From Siphonodentalium dalli (taxonomy: Eukaryota > Mollusca > Scaphopoda > Gadilida > Siphonodentaliidae), in contig CP136064.1 in assembly GCA_032622095.1 (NCBI GenBank), positions 260,067,863 to 260,131,862 of the forward strand: DNA of 64,000 nt, written 5' to 3'. The stretch's first letter is position 1; each line of letters starts with the position of its first letter. This document shows positions 1-12,960 of the stretch, piece by piece. The translations under genes and the position numbers were made by a program. The notes below the pieces were generated by a model. It had not been told where the DNA came from, searched no databases, and saw only the letters and a list, made by a program, of their open reading frames with translations.

Positions 1-160
1 TAATTCTTCATTCTGTCAATAAGTTTTTAGTGCGGGAATTGTTCTCAAACCACATAGGAAAATTGACTTTGATCGATTGTGGTTTCGCCATTTTGTCTGG
101 AAAAACCCTTGCTAAATATATTAAAAAAACACAGACTAGTACGATACCCAGCTGGTGATA

Positions 161-728
161 TACCTTACTCGTATTTAAATTCGCACAGTACCTATGGGTG
201 CGCGAATTTAAATCTGAGCGAAAAATAGTACGACTCATGAGTTTATACTAAACCACAGGGAAAATCAGAGGGAATTATATGTTATCGAGTTACAAACATT
301 GCAGAAGGTTGGACTGATTATATAAATGTTATTATATTTACATGCGGGTTGGCAATATCTACACCATTATTCATTTCTAAACCATGGTACAATCTGTAAC
401 AATCATCGAGGGCACAAAATCAAATCTCCATATCCACAACCTAACAACATAACATAACTTAAATATTGAAGTCAGCAGCTTGTACGCGGTTGTTATTTTA
501 CTTCTTTCGAGTTAATTTCAATGATGTCCATAACAATTGAATATCAGTTACAATCTGCTTGATGTTAATTTTCGTTGGTGTGGTCTTTAATATACACATG
601 TACCGTCTGGAACGATTAAGAACTGAAACTATCAAAGATAAAACATTTTCACGAAGATAGATTGTCAGTGCGCGAATTCAAAACTGAGCGAAAAATAGTA
701 CTGCGCGAATTTAAATACGAGTAAGGTA
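161..728. mobile_element. Miniature inverted-repeat element (family L)
   Basis: The left end (161-184) begins TACCTTACTCGTATTTAAAT, and its reverse complement closes the element at 703-728. A subterminal motif containing CTGAGCGAAAAATAGTA occurs at 212-229 and again at 684-701. No coding capacity is seen between the ends. This is the layout of a non-autonomous DNA transposon of about 570 bp. The superfamily is unknown and no clear target duplication was identified. Confidence 0.6.
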
Positions 729-2035
729 GTCAGAAAGGTGTGCTCTGGTAGAGATTGAGACATGAGAAATGTACACTGTAGTCCACGTGTAACGGTACTA
801 CTGACATTTACCTGCAAATACTTGTATGATTGATTCTTGCAAGAAAATTACATACTTATACAGACAAATTTCGATAGCATCGGTATCTTGACCATTTTTC
901 TTTCAAATAGAAAGCCAAGCATCATAGGCAACCTTTGTAGATTCATGAACATTATAAATGAGAGAGCGAGTTGCCCTACTGTATGTTTTTATTAGCCATT
1001 AAGGTTATTTCTCAATAACCTAATTTTTTTGATTACGTTCCACTGAAGAAATAACAGCAGCATCGAGTTATATGATCTCATCTATATACCGTGGGTATGA
1101 AATGTATTTACTTTATAAAAATATTCGATACTTCCTACCATTTAAAAAGGAATTTCGATATTGCACCTTTCCTTCGAGTAAGACTGCCGTGCCAACAACT
1201 GTACTACTAGTTAAACCTTAGTGTACAAGTACCTATAGAGACACCAAAAAGACTCGTCCTGACATTAATTTTACAAACACATGAAATTGAAACTAACAGC
1301 ATGCAATTACTGTTCATCCAAAATATACAAGGAACCGGATGTAGCACACTGATATTAATGCATGACCACGCATCACTAGCCAATCAAAAACGACGAATTG
1401 ATTACGCCACTTTATCAATCGATAATTAGAGGATTGAATGAAAGCGTGATCGGGTTCAAGTTTATGTTTAGTTTTCTTCGAGTTGTTCGCTGGTTTTACA
1501 TTCTACCTTCTTTATGGTGGTTCTCCTGCAAAATGACACATTAAATTATAAGAAATTACTCTAACTTGTTCCGATCAAGGCTATTAGTTACGACGGAAAA
1601 GCCAAAAGTCAAAAGTCAAAAGACTACACTTTTATTACTCTTATAACTGCATATAACCTTAATCGAAACAATATTTATTTCTTAATTTTCCTACCCCAAA
1701 GTTTCATCGCATTCTGATTACCACATGTGAAGACATCCTCGATAATATCGGGGGGGGGGGGGTCTTTTTTATGTGTTTATATTCCCGCAATAATGTTGAG
1801 ATCACGGTCATAATATGATTTCGCTCACATCTCAGGCGAAATACCGCTAAAACCACCATCAAAGTAGTGACGAATGTGAACCAACATACATTGTTGTTAT
1901 ATAAACACAAACGAAACCACCACAAATTTGTTGTCACAAATTCAGTATTATTGTCAGGTTTAGATTATACTATTCTCATAAATCATTATTATCTTATATC
2001 GGTTTGATTTTATATACTGTGTATTAAGTTTTAGA
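729..2035. other. AT-rich intergenic stretch with no supported gene
   Basis: Only short open frames occur here and none has a recognisable domain. A homopolymer G tract lies at about 1751-1762. Nothing else is supported. Confidence 0.5.
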
Positions 2036-2039
2036 TATA

Positions 2040-2153
2040 TCTAACACTTCAATAACAAAAATGATAGATTTAATTAAGAAAATACACATGCCGGCAGCGT
2101 TCAGACATAGCATAGCGCAGGGACTGATCACTGAACTCTGTTTTGCAGCTTGA
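2040..2153 (-). repeat. Interspersed repeat M, copy 1
   Basis: About 110 bp whose reverse complement recurs at 29405-29507. Shared blocks include TGCCGGCAGCGTTCAGACAT and the segment reading GTCAAGCTGCAAAAC on the - strand. It abuts the Polinton-derived fragment on its right. The family is not recognised. Confidence 0.55.
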
Positions 2154-2199
2154 CATATGTATTATATTTCAAGGTGATTTCCCCCTTGCCACAAGCTAT

Positions 2200-2740
2200 T
2201 TACCCACCCAAAGGCAACGGTGGGTAACGTCTGGCACATGGTCCCACCCATAGAGGTTGTTAGAATCAATTATATGGATGTGTGTGTCGGGCTTGGAGGG
2301 TCGTAGTCAGCAACATTCGGGTTGCTGCCTTTGACATACTGTTTGGACACCATTGAGATACATCCACGAAGAACCTTTGTTGATGAAGAGGTGCCATATA
2401 GTTGATGAGCAGCTCTAGCGTTACTCCCGTTTTCTTAAGTAGGGCGTTCCAGCTGAGACATGGAGCATTTAGTAGTGCTGTGGTTTTAGTCCATATTGCT
2501 CCAGTGATGTCTTACAAACGGTCTAAAAAATGTCAGCCAATTTAAATACATCAGGACGAAGATAGATGTCATGGTGATCTCCCAGTTGTCTGTACTTGAA
2601 GGTGTCCCGTACTCTTTGTGAATGATTGTAGTTGTCTGCCCAGATATTCTCATCATCCAATTTGTTATCGAAGGCTTCCGGTGGAGGTAGTGACTCACTA
2701 AATGCTCCCATGTATCCGTATAACCATGCTTTCCGCTAGG
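2200..2740 (-). pseudogene. Polinton/Maverick-type DNA polymerase B fragment, broken
   Basis: On the - strand the peptide near 2711-2523 has the protein-primed family B polymerase pattern: an LPPPEAF segment, then LGDHHDIYLRPDVFKLADIF. In other frames the match continues with a short SWNALLKKTGV-type segment near 2454-2392 and an IDSNNLYGW segment near 2275-2240, which corresponds to the conserved D-x-NNLYG block of Polinton, adintovirus and related polymerases. The pieces lie in one order but in different frames, with stops between them, so at least two frameshifts have broken the gene. No integrase, ATPase or capsid gene of such an element was seen nearby, so this is an isolated relic rather than an intact element. 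The family call rests on motif recognition only. Confidence 0.7.
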
Positions 2741-2769
2741 TTTTGGGGAACGGCTCCTGTATCCGCCGA

Positions 2770-5089
2770 GGGGGAAAAGCAATCAATGTTTTCAATGTCG
2801 TGGAAACACTAGTGGACCTACTTTTGTTGTATCGGCCAATAGAAGAAACAGAGTAGATTTGCTGATCGTTTTGCATCCATTTCATACCTAAGTTACTATG
2901 ATATCAACCGCAATAACTTTAAAACATTTATTAGATAAAAATTAATTGCTGTATACGGAAACACGCCTGTTGAAGTTAAACGACCACTATTCAAGACTCG
3001 GCAGAACGTTCGGATGCATAACGTACCGGAATATAACATGATTAAATTATCGGCGGTCATTTTTAGTAACCTAACCGCAGCAACATAACCAGCGGACTCC
3101 AAAGCATGTGTTCTAACGATGTCGGGTTTTATCACTTCCTCAGTTCGTGTTAGATCGGTCCGAGTGTGTATTCTCGCTAGAAATCAAATAAAGTTGTCAA
3201 CTATTTAAATTTCTTAGTACTGTCCCAACGAAATTGAGAAGTAAACATCTTTATACCTGTATACATATGGAATATGTCCTGTGGTATGACAGAAGGGGAA
3301 AATTGGCTGGGGGAATGGGGCCAAAAAAGGGATCCCCTGCCGCCATAGCGGAAACCCTGGACTATAACCATATATGGGTACACACCCTTTGCGTCTCATA
3401 TTTAAATTTATTGGATTGAATGAAGGCCAAAAATTCCAATACATAATGCAAAATAACGAGCCTCATACATGCAACATAATCTGCAACATGGTCCGGACAT
3501 TTTTCAAAGAAAGGTCAGATTATGCTGATATAATAATGAAATAGTTACTGCAGTATATGTATTATGTTTGAATCATTGTTGACATTGTTATATATATTTG
3601 TTATTTTGACATCGGTCTCGTGTGGACGTTTTATGTCATTAAACTATCTATCTATCTATTTGGCTGTGATTTGAAAGGCATCTGGTTTGTTGGCAGCCAC
3701 TATAGCTTATCAAGTGGGATGATGAGGAATTGGACGTTATCAGTGAACCGCAGCTGACAGGGAATATAATATATACTTCTCCATACATTTGGAATGCATG
3801 TGATATTACCATCTAATCTGTATTAAATGTTTAGCTATATCTTACATATATGTATTATATTTCAAGAAAGGACTATGTTCAATGTGACCTTTCAGCTCAC
3901 GACGTTGCTGTCTTAGCGACGTATCAACAAAAACTCTCGCATCGAAATTGGGTCATATTTACTTTAGCATGATGGTTTAAACGAATAAATTAATGCATAC
4001 AAGTGAAATAGAATAGTAAGTGTATAGAGTTACACATACGATTAAATGTCCCCAATAGGACTACATGAGAACATTGACATTTGATTGAAGAATTCAGTTG
4101 CGATTTATGAACATAGATGGATATTAAATCAGGACTTATATCTTGTTTATTGCTGACAAATCACCAAAATATTCCATAAATCAGCGACCTCGTCACATGT
4201 ACTGTAACTGCGTATTCATGAGTAACGGGAAATACTCTTCGAAATGACAAAAATGTAGTTTGCTATTGTCTCAATACTGACATAAATTTGCCAAATAATG
4301 ATAATATCGGTCGGCATAAGATAAATACAACAGAGTGTGTTGAAATTCTGATTTTGCTCTTGGCAGAGCCTTGCAAAACATTATACTTCTAACTCATTGA
4401 GATAGCGCACATAAAAACACACTTAGTCCAAGTCTGCGCGAACTAAAACCAGCTAAGATATTGGGATAGCGAGATGCTAGTGTTAGTTCGAGAACGTCCA
4501 GTTACCATTTGTATGACATGGGTTATGCCCAGGGTTGGTGGCGGAAATTGTGATCTATTTTACTTTATTTTAACAAATCAATACAAATAATAACCTAACT
4601 TTCATATTAAATTACATATAGAATATTCTGGTTTATTGCGAGTAACATCGGGTTGTTTACTTTTTTTTATGTTTTAACTGAAAGCCTAAAGTGTTCGTAA
4701 TGTACTCGGCTAAGTTCGGCTTCTATGCCGTCAATCTAATACGCCCATAACAATCGAATGAGGCCCTTATTCAAACACCGTGTCCTGTTAATATATTCCG
4801 TCACTATTATGTGTTTATTTTTATGGTAAGTGGTCCTATATTACTTATTAGTTAAACATTTCTTACACATGCTTTTAAAAATATGTCAACACTGATGTAA
4901 ATGTCTCTTTTCACATTAAATTATCGCTTTCAATTGATAGAGTGCTCAACAATAGAGGATGATAATGGGTCATTTAAATGTCGTTAGACGACATTATATA
5001 GAACTCAATAAAAGACGTTATATTATACAGTCGGAGGTATTGGAGATCGTTTTATGAGGAGAGAATACTACATGATCTTACATATCGAT
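2770..5089. other. Intergenic stretch with a short TATC microsatellite
   Basis: No supported gene. A short (TATC)n run at about 3645-3660, following TCATTAAAC, resembles the simple-repeat 3' tail of a decayed non-LTR retrotransposon. No coding part of such an element was recognised upstream. Confidence 0.4.
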
Positions 5090-5302
5090 AATGTGAAATT
5101 ATATGTTATATTGGCATCCATATAATATTATACCATTCCAGTATCGCTAAAGCACCAATATCATGTGAGGAATTACGTGGTCTGTTATTGATGAGTGCCA
5201 CGAACATTCGAAACGGAACAAACAGAAAAACAACAGAAACATAAATTCATATAAAGGTGGGGTGAAGGAGAAGGTCACTCGATCATTTCAATCATCACGG
5301 GC
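5090..5302. repeat. Tandem duplication, first copy
   Basis: About 213 bp beginning AATGTGAAATTATATGTTAT and ending near TTTCAATCATCACG. It is repeated head to tail immediately downstream with scattered substitutions and small indels, so the duplication is old. Neither copy encodes anything recognisable. Confidence 0.75.
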
Positions 5303-5303
5303 T

Positions 5304-5523
5304 AATGTGAAATTATATGTTATATTTGCATCCATGTGTATACCATTCCAATACACAATATCGTTAAAGCACCACTATCATGTAAGGAATCACGTGGTCT
5401 GTTATTGATGAGTACCACGAATATTCGAAACGGAACGAACAGAAAAACAACAGAAACAACAAAAATTCGTTTAAAGGTGGGGTGAAGGAGAACGTCACTC
5501 GATCTTTTCAATCATCACGTGCG
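5304..5523. repeat. Tandem duplication, second copy
   Basis: The second, diverged head-to-tail copy of the preceding segment. It shares the blocks GTGGTCTGTTATTGATGAGT and AAAGGTGGGGTGAAGGAGAA. Confidence 0.75.
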
Positions 5524-8500
5524 CGAAGCCTTCAACTACTCAATTCAATTCATATTGAAAAAGCCCTTTTATGACTATGAGGATATGACCAATTGTTTTC
5601 CAAACACTTTGGCGTCTCAATATTTCGTAGTTTTCTCTAATATTCTTACCAGAGTTTCCTATCGAGGGATTTTTTTGCGATTTGTGGAGTGGTGAGTTCG
5701 CGCGGACTCATAATATTTCATCTATATGTCGCATGAGTGGTTAAGTGTTCTAACGCCATTTTTGGTCAAAAATGAACCATATTGTTAATGCTAAAATATT
5801 CTATGTGATTGTCCAACGGGAAACCATTATATAGATCACATGATCAAAGTTGTCGAATGGCGACCGATGACCGCATTCGTCTCTTAAAATATGTGCTCAA
5901 ATTGGCATTTTTTGCTCATTGTTATCAACAAAATGCATTCATATACCTCGCGTTGTATGTCTGCTAAGGTTATCTATAAGTTCTCTTTATATCAATTAAA
6001 AAATCATCTAATAAGAATACATTTTAGTCGACAAGGAGAGAGTTTAACTCACATCGAACAACATGGTGTGGTTTCGAGATGGAACAGTTAAGCATTGACA
6101 GCACAGTGAAACCCGTTCTCTTTGTATATGCGACACATGGCATATCTCCAATTATTGGACCGTCAGGACTGGGTGCTACTATTTCAGATCTAGCCCTCAT
6201 AATTTCAATATATGCGACTCATCTTGGTTCGGTCATGAACATTTTGTGACTATATCTGGAACTGTACTGCACGATAGAGTGTAATAACCATAGTCCGTGG
6301 GCCAAGCAGGATATTTTTCAAATTGGCTGCACCCCGCTCCAACAAAGGTTTCTATATACCAAATTAAATGTAATCATATGGCGCAACACATATTGCTTGT
6401 TGCCCGTTTCAGAAAGTGTCCCAAAATAGATTTTTCAGGGAATACAACTCTTACCCCTAAAATAAAATGAGAATTTTCTCGAGTACAAGTGTCCGAGCAT
6501 AAACAAAATATTGCAGTTATAAACTGCACAATATATCGTTTATATTAATAAGAAATGATCATAAAATGACACGAGATACAAAACTAGACCAATTTATGAG
6601 CTAGTTACAAAAAAATGCAATAAATATTTTGAAATCGCGAAATTTTGAAAAACATTGTCACTTATAAATGACTATAACTTGTGAACAGCATGGGCTATTG
6701 ATCCGCAACATGGCTAAAAAATTGCCCCAATGACATACCAAAACGATTTTAGTAATGGAATGCCAAGAGTATTGCTGTGAAAATGTGATAACACTGGTCT
6801 AGAATTAGTAAGTTCCTAAAACCTCATGCGATGACCTTTCTGGAAACTATTTCGTATATTTTTCAATTTTATTTTAGCTTTTATGAAAATATTATATATA
6901 TATATTTCAACTGAACAGATATGGCCACAACGGCTTATATGTGAGACTTACGTTATACAGAACAGTATTTTCTTATTTGTGCCGCGCATGTCGGGACAGT
7001 GATCACAACTGACAATAGATATGGCATTACAATACGCTTCATATTTGACAATAAGTTTAGGATGGTATCCAAAACGGCCAACAAAATCGAAGTTTCTCAC
7101 ACTTCCCGCCACAAACGTGACTGAGTTCGTTATCTGTGGACAAGGGAATTGTTAATCATGGTAATTAGTTCACTGGTAACCATAAACAAACCGAAGAACT
7201 ATACTATTGTTTCATTTAATTTAACCTAATGAGTAATTGATTGTCTTAAGGACTATAGATACTCATTTATTGAGGGAATACTTGATAAAAGTGAATGTAT
7301 AGAAATATTAAGACAATCATCACTAACATGTGCCTTTTGTGTCAGTTTAGATAAGTAGTATCAAATTATATATTTTTTTCTGAAGAAATTGAAATTGTAT
7401 GCCCACATTACCGGCCTCCAATTTCAAGTTGCCTATCTAAACATGTGTTCAGGTGAAATATTTTATATTAACGAAATTAGTTGTTATACAGAGGAATTTT
7501 TTTGTCAATAAAGAAATTACTTTTGCAGTATATACTATTGTGTTGCCAAACAGTTTTCAAGGCATGCTACTACTTCCTATAAGTTGAGTTCTCTCACTCT
7601 GCTCATCATATGAGTCGTCAAAATTTACACTATTTCGGTTATTGTAGACATTCTCACATACATCGTTACATGGTTAGTCTGCGGTGAAACAAGCTCATTT
7701 GTTAGATTGATATGAATCTTTACAGCCACGGCTCAGTAGTCACAGTAGATCGGGAGGAAGTATAATCCGACCTTGTTTGTAGGACCCAAAGAGCGACCAG
7801 CCATGGTTGTCAGGACATGGTACATAATGGTGCTAATATAATTTCTTAAGGAGTCTGTAACTGCTGGCGGTAGAATATGTGTTCCAGTGTTCGGTTATAC
7901 AGCATAAGAACGTGTGCGTTAATTAATTATGGCTCTCTATAATATAACCCATATGCAAACTTGGTAGGATATATAGTGTCATCGTCAACATTAATAGATT
8001 GCACAAATTGGTACTAAATTCGCATCACATTTTACTGATTTTAACTATTAAGTCAAACGGCTTCATTTTATAGGTGTTTGTGAATGTCGTAGCCCGTCAA
8101 CGCGTGAATTAGAGGCAATGTTTCACACATCTCTTGGACAATACTGTCCGATATGTCGTTCACGGAAATGTCACGTGACCTATTTTTGTTTTCAGTATGC
8201 AGAATCATCCTAGCTCCTATTCATCGAGAAACATAAAATTCTAGTATTTCGACATGTACGTCAGGGGAATAACAGCACACCTGTTTCCGCTTCCTCGTGG
8301 TAACATACTAGCAAGAGATCAGGAACTAACTATAAGCGAACGTCGCCATTCACGGACCGTATCACGTGACATTCGACCCAATGGCGAACATAATTCAGTG
8401 TTTTGAAACAGCATATAGATTCTGCACTCGACCATTCACGAAAAAATAGAAGCATGTCAAGGAGTCTTTGTTATCACCACCTGATAAATATGTGGCATTG

Positions 8501-10135
8501 TCTGGAACTGTGTCATGGACACAGAATATGTGAAGCCTTGCGTGAATACCAGGATTGTATTCTCGGGTTGCAGGAAAAGGGTAGCACAATGACTTATTCA
8601 GAAAAAGAAGTGCAATGTGTCATACTATGCAACAACTTCAACAATCTACTAATATCAATGATGACCCACTTACATCCTGCCAAGAATTTGTATGTGCTTT
8701 ATGTGACAAGTCGACATGTATTCAAGTCGATGAATTGCAATAATTTTTCTTCTGTTGTAAAACGAGAACAATAACACCAAATGCAGACTTCTGAAGTAAC
8801 ACGTTTTTCGTGCAAACTATCAGGCAACAACTTGGCATAATAACTAATACCCATTCTGGAATGCCATGTCCTTATAACCCTATGGAACTTGGGCTCCATA
8901 TATAGCCCGTCTATATTGCATGAGATACATGTGTATGGTTACATGATAACAACACTAGGCATGGCGATATGAGTTGTCCCTAAAGTATGTCCCTTTACCT
9001 ATTGCCCGTTTGAGTGTCATGTAAATAATGTTATCACCTGGACGCAGAGCGGGAATGGTCAGCACCAAGATGCACGTGCATAACAACGAATCTATAACCA
9101 ATGATGTAGCAAGATTCAGGCGTAATCATGATCGGCCAGTCCACACTCATTGTCGCTTTCATGCCCGTCGGGTTCGTGGCATGGATCAACGCCATACTAC
9201 TATTATAATCTTCGTATTGTTAACAATCCAAATGATTTCAGTTGACCCATAATATATACCCACAAGCTGGGCAGAACCATAACAGCTATATAGAGTCATA
9301 ATGTTTCCTAAAAATCCTATAAAGTACTGAACCTTTTGACATGCAGTGTATCGGATCGCTCTGCGTGGCCCGATCCGTCCCCCGAGCTAATATATAATCA
9401 AGCCATGTGAGTTTTGCTTGTCTCCCTCAATGTCTGGCTAAAATGACCCCGCAACAGAAGTACTGGTATAGAAATCATAGTTACCGTGCATGAGATATAT
9501 GGGTGCATGGGATTATATTGGATTGGTTTTCCATGACGGACATCGCTGGTCGCTGCGTGAGGGACCCGAAAGTCCTACACATCAACAACGCATAGATGAC
9601 ACTTCATCCCATTCCAAATGCAGTTATGGAACTACTGCGATTTGCAATTGGCTACAATGATTCATGCGAATTGTTATTTGGCCGCCGACATGTCAGGATG
9701 TACTGGTGTATGAAATGTGAGGATAGCTGCACGGTTTAACCGAAGTAGTGCCAATTTTGACTTAAATGGCCACCCTGAGGCCGAGCACAGTTATTGGGCA
9801 TTTCCGTCAATGAATTACTCATCACAATACATGAGTTGAGACAAGGTATTAGAATTCTTCAGTTTGTTGAGGAGCACCAGTGAATGCACTTCTTAATGAA
9901 CAATTCTTTATCCCCATATGACGAACCCAGTTACATTTGTGTCGGTAAGTTTAAAAATCTTAGATGTTGGTGGCCGTTTTGGACGCCATCTTAAAACAAT
10001 TATCAAATATAAAGTGTCCGAAGCTGTATATATTGTCATTTGTGTCTAGTGTCACAAGATGCGCCACACAATAAGAAAATAACTCTCTGTAAATGTCCCA
10101 CTCATCAGCCTTTGATAGTCATACGTGACCAGTTG

Positions 10136-10179
<44 letters not shown>

Positions 10180-10622
10180 TTTATTGTGGTTAATGATTTG
10201 CACATGCATGATGATCGTATACTTGTAGCATTCCGCTGGAGTGTGCTCAGATGAACCACGGACCATAAACCTGAGATGCAAGTTTCACACCACCAGTCAA
10301 CTATATATGATGGCGCAATATGGATAAATAAATAGATTATAAGTTATACATTTCGCTCGTGCAAGGGCTCATGCATATTGCCTTCCTGTGGTGCATATTC
10401 AATATAGCGCGATGCGCAAGTTTTGAATGTAACATCCGGACTGCAGGAAGCAATATATGATCCCATTTATCCCTTCTGGGAAATGCATACCGTATTGTAC
10501 CCCATATATGTTTTCAAACTAGAACGATTTTGTTGTGTGGAAATATCTAGACTACTGTTAATAACCAGTTAGTGATTGTGTCATATACTGTATATTTTCA
10601 TATTTAGACATAAGTATCGGTG
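5524..10622. other. Long intergenic stretch with no supported gene
   Basis: About 5 kb of AT-rich DNA. The longest open frame (8403-8774, +, 123 codons) shows no domain, signal peptide or membrane segment that I recognise and is probably chance. A (TA)n microsatellite of about 20 units lies at 10138-10178. A motif resembling AAGATGGC occurs as GGACGCCATCTT near 9985. Confidence 0.45.
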
Positions 10623-11252
10623 TTAAAGGGGTGCTGTACGCCAATTTCAATAAATTCACGGTAACAATTGCGATCTAATATCAATATTATATTTTAAAAT
10701 AACCTATTTGAGTCGATGATGTCTACTGAAAACGTTCCGGTTAACAGGCTATCATAAAATTCAAATTGAATTATTTAATATGGCTGGAGTCATAAAATGG
10801 CGAATTATGCCATTACGAGTTACCGTTCTTGAAATCTCACATGTTGTGTGTCTTTTATCGACGGCCGTTTACGACTAACATTATTGAGTTGCGAACAAAA
10901 CATGTTACATGCAAAAGGAAGTCCCGCTATAACCAATTTGGAAAAAAAGAGAAGAAACCCAAGATTCATAAAGCGTCAAGTATTTGTATAGGGGGTGAGA
11001 TTGTTCGATGGAAGAGATTGCAGGCATCAACTGAACTTCCGGTTCATCCTGCAACCTGCGTCTTCTCCGGTGAAGGTCAAAAACATGGCGCGTAGTTTGA
11101 AATCGTAATATTTTTATTTCCAAGATCAATATTTTCGTCGCTAAATTAGGTTTATACGAAACTCATATAACACGAACACAATCTAACTTGAAAGTTATGT
11201 AAATGGGAGTAAATAAAAAATTGCCTATCTCTGTGTACAGTACCCCTTTAAA
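10623..11252. mobile_element. TTAA-flanked MITE (family H), copy 1
   Basis: The left end reads TTAAAGGGGTGCTGTACGCC, and the right end reads GTACAGTACCCCTTTAA, its inverted counterpart. TTAA at both outer edges is consistent with the TTAA target preference of piggyBac-type elements. Related copies lie at 32972-33547 and, truncated, at 38326-38433. The open frame at 10829-11095 inside it has no recognisable product. Family assignment is inferred from the termini only. Confidence 0.7.
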
Positions 11253-11261
11253 TCCCAGACA

Positions 11262-11432
11262 GATATAATATAATTTCAACTTCAAATGAGTACATTTGAT
11301 TTTATTGTTTTAAAAAACAGAACATTTTAAATAGACATAGTCTAGACGTTCTCAAACTATTATGGTGATATTGCCTTTGTCTATAGTAAAACTAAATGTT
11401 CTCATTTGAACTTCAAATTATATTATTATAAC
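11262..11432. repeat. Small inverted-repeat element
   Basis: The left end contains ATATAATTTCAACTTCAAAT and the right end its near reverse complement, CATTTGAACTTCAAATTATA. The intervening sequence is about 110 bp and non-coding. It sits directly after the TTAA-flanked MITE. Confidence 0.45.
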
Positions 11433-11678
11433 AATTTAAAGCCGCATGGTGGTTTGTGCCAAATAATATCCGGTTCGGAAAAACAAAAAACATAAAACAG
11501 CCATTTGCATAGCATGGAATCGAAAAGAGTGTTCCTTCTTATACTATATTCCTGATATGGAATTAATACAGAGCGTTTGTTTCACGTTTGTTGCGAACAA
11601 ATGAAATAATCCAATATGAACCGATATGTGACCCGCCATATCGAATCCAGTCGTAAGTCGGGATTTTGTTTACCCTGT

Positions 11679-11747
11679 GCCAATGCATTCTCTTATATAT
11701 GCGAGTCGACCATAGGTCGCCTCGCATATATAAGAGAATGCATTGGC
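11679..11747. repeat. 69-bp hairpin element (family D), copy 1
   Basis: The two 27-nt arms, beginning GCCAATGCATTCTCTTATAT, are perfect reverse complements. They enclose a 15-nt centre that itself pairs CGACC with GGTCG around ATA. The identical 69-bp unit recurs twice near 29.7-29.9 kb, and a decayed relative lies near 31.76-31.85 kb. The form is that of a minimal foldback or hairpin transposon. If transcribed it would fold like a pre-miRNA. Confidence 0.8.
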
Positions 11748-11909
11748 CTAACAAGTTTTTACAATTTAAAAAAAAAATTCTTGTATTCTTTAACAATTTT
11801 ATAATTTCACCCAGACAAACATGAGCAGACGACACTCTTCTATATGCTTCTATATATGTGTGGGGCTCCCTGCAGGGTAATGGATGTTTTTTACTTTGAC
11901 GTGTAGGCT

Positions 11910-12003
11910 GAGTGTAGCACTAAAACCACGGAACCGGGGCTGGATGAATCTATGAAACCACAGAGCGGAGATGGATTAATCTAATATACGGCCGCGACTC
12001 AGT
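11910..12003. repeat. Interspersed repeat E
   Basis: The block GTAGCACTAAAACCACGGAA recurs in reverse complement near 30910-30934. GGCCGCGACTCAGTGA recurs near 31052-31070. The two occurrences mark a shared, unclassified repeat. Confidence 0.45.
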
Positions 12004-12280
12004 GATCTCGCTTATTGTCTATCAATGCAATTCCCCAGGTGTGATTTTGGTCTGGTTCAATATGGTGCCGTTGGAATAGTTCGAAGTTCGACACCCCACA
12101 CCAAACAAAGACGCGGCCTCTTCCCGTGTGCTGCGGTGCCAGGAATAAATAATACGCGCTGGAATAATGTAAAATAATTTAAAATTTTAGTTAAACTGCA
12201 ATTAATTGGTACCACGATATGACTGTATATGCCGACTAATCAAAATATGTGAACCCATGTTATCCAGAACAGCTACGCGG

Positions 12281-12365
12281 GGAGCGGATAAAAAGCTCAG
12301 TTGGTTTGTGGGCCGACCTCTGGGCTACACATTCGATACGGTCAAAGGTTCAAATCCGACATTGT
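12281..12365 (+). repeat. tRNA-derived SINE-like segment
   Basis: An A-box-like AAGCTCAGTTGG at 12293-12304 and a B-box GGTTCAAATCC at 12348-12358 have the spacing of an RNA polymerase III type 2 promoter. The flanks do not fold into a convincing complete cloverleaf, so I read this as a SINE head or tRNA pseudogene rather than a functional tRNA. Downstream, two similar blocks containing GATGCCACGATCAG follow within about 60 bp and may be the SINE body. Confidence 0.55.
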
Positions 12366-12654
12366 ATCAGTCGGACTTTGTGTCACCATCTGCACCCCCA
12401 GTACCACGGGCATCACACATTAAGCAACGATGCCACGATCAGGGCTCTGGGAACCATTCCATCACATATCAACCATCGATGCCACGATCAGTGCCCTGAG
12501 AACGATTCCAGAAGTAAAAGAATCTCAGACAAAATTTGAAAAATACATAATGGGGGAAGTCCGTATATATACTTCCGCTCCTCTCGTAATGTCATGGACA
12601 GGGGTGACACTATATATATATACTGGGAGCACAGTCTGATCGAGAGCCGACGCT

Positions 12655-12960
12655 ATAATGGCTCGTCCGCTGGGGGAGTAAAAATTTGGCATTTAAGGCG
12701 AAAATTTGGCAACGAAAATCGTCCGCTGGGGGAGTAAAATTGAAAAAGTTGGCCTCTAAGGCGAATATTGCGGAACGAAAATCGTCCCGATGCCTGGTTA
12801 AAATTTGAAAGTTTGGCCTCCAAGGCGAAAAGTTGAAAACGAAATTCGGCCGCTGGGGGAGTAAAAAAAACCGTGTGCAACAATGTGAACATGTTAAAGA
12901 TCGCTACCGTGGCGAAATTCGGCAAAAATTCCGGGACAAATTGGGCAAATTGGGTGGTGG
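12655..12960. repeat. Imperfect tandem repeats around GTCCGCTGGGGGAGTAAAA
   Basis: The block CGTCCGCTGGGGGAGTAAAA and variants recur about every 60-65 bp (near 12662, 12719, 12782 and 12847), each followed by a TTTGG and AAGGCGAA segment. On the - strand the repeats stay open and give a degenerate peptide with recurring F-x-PPA and SGRFS-type blocks (12653-13021). This openness probably reflects the repeat rather than a gene. Confidence 0.5.

Noticed and set aside
5730-5765. tRNA-Ser/Leu-like A-box (GAGTGGTTAAGTG)
   Set aside because: No matching B-box or acceptor stem was found at the right distance.
8403-8774. 123-codon open frame on the + strand
   Set aside because: No recognisable domain, signal peptide or membrane segment, and no splice context that supports an exon. 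Considered a chance open frame.
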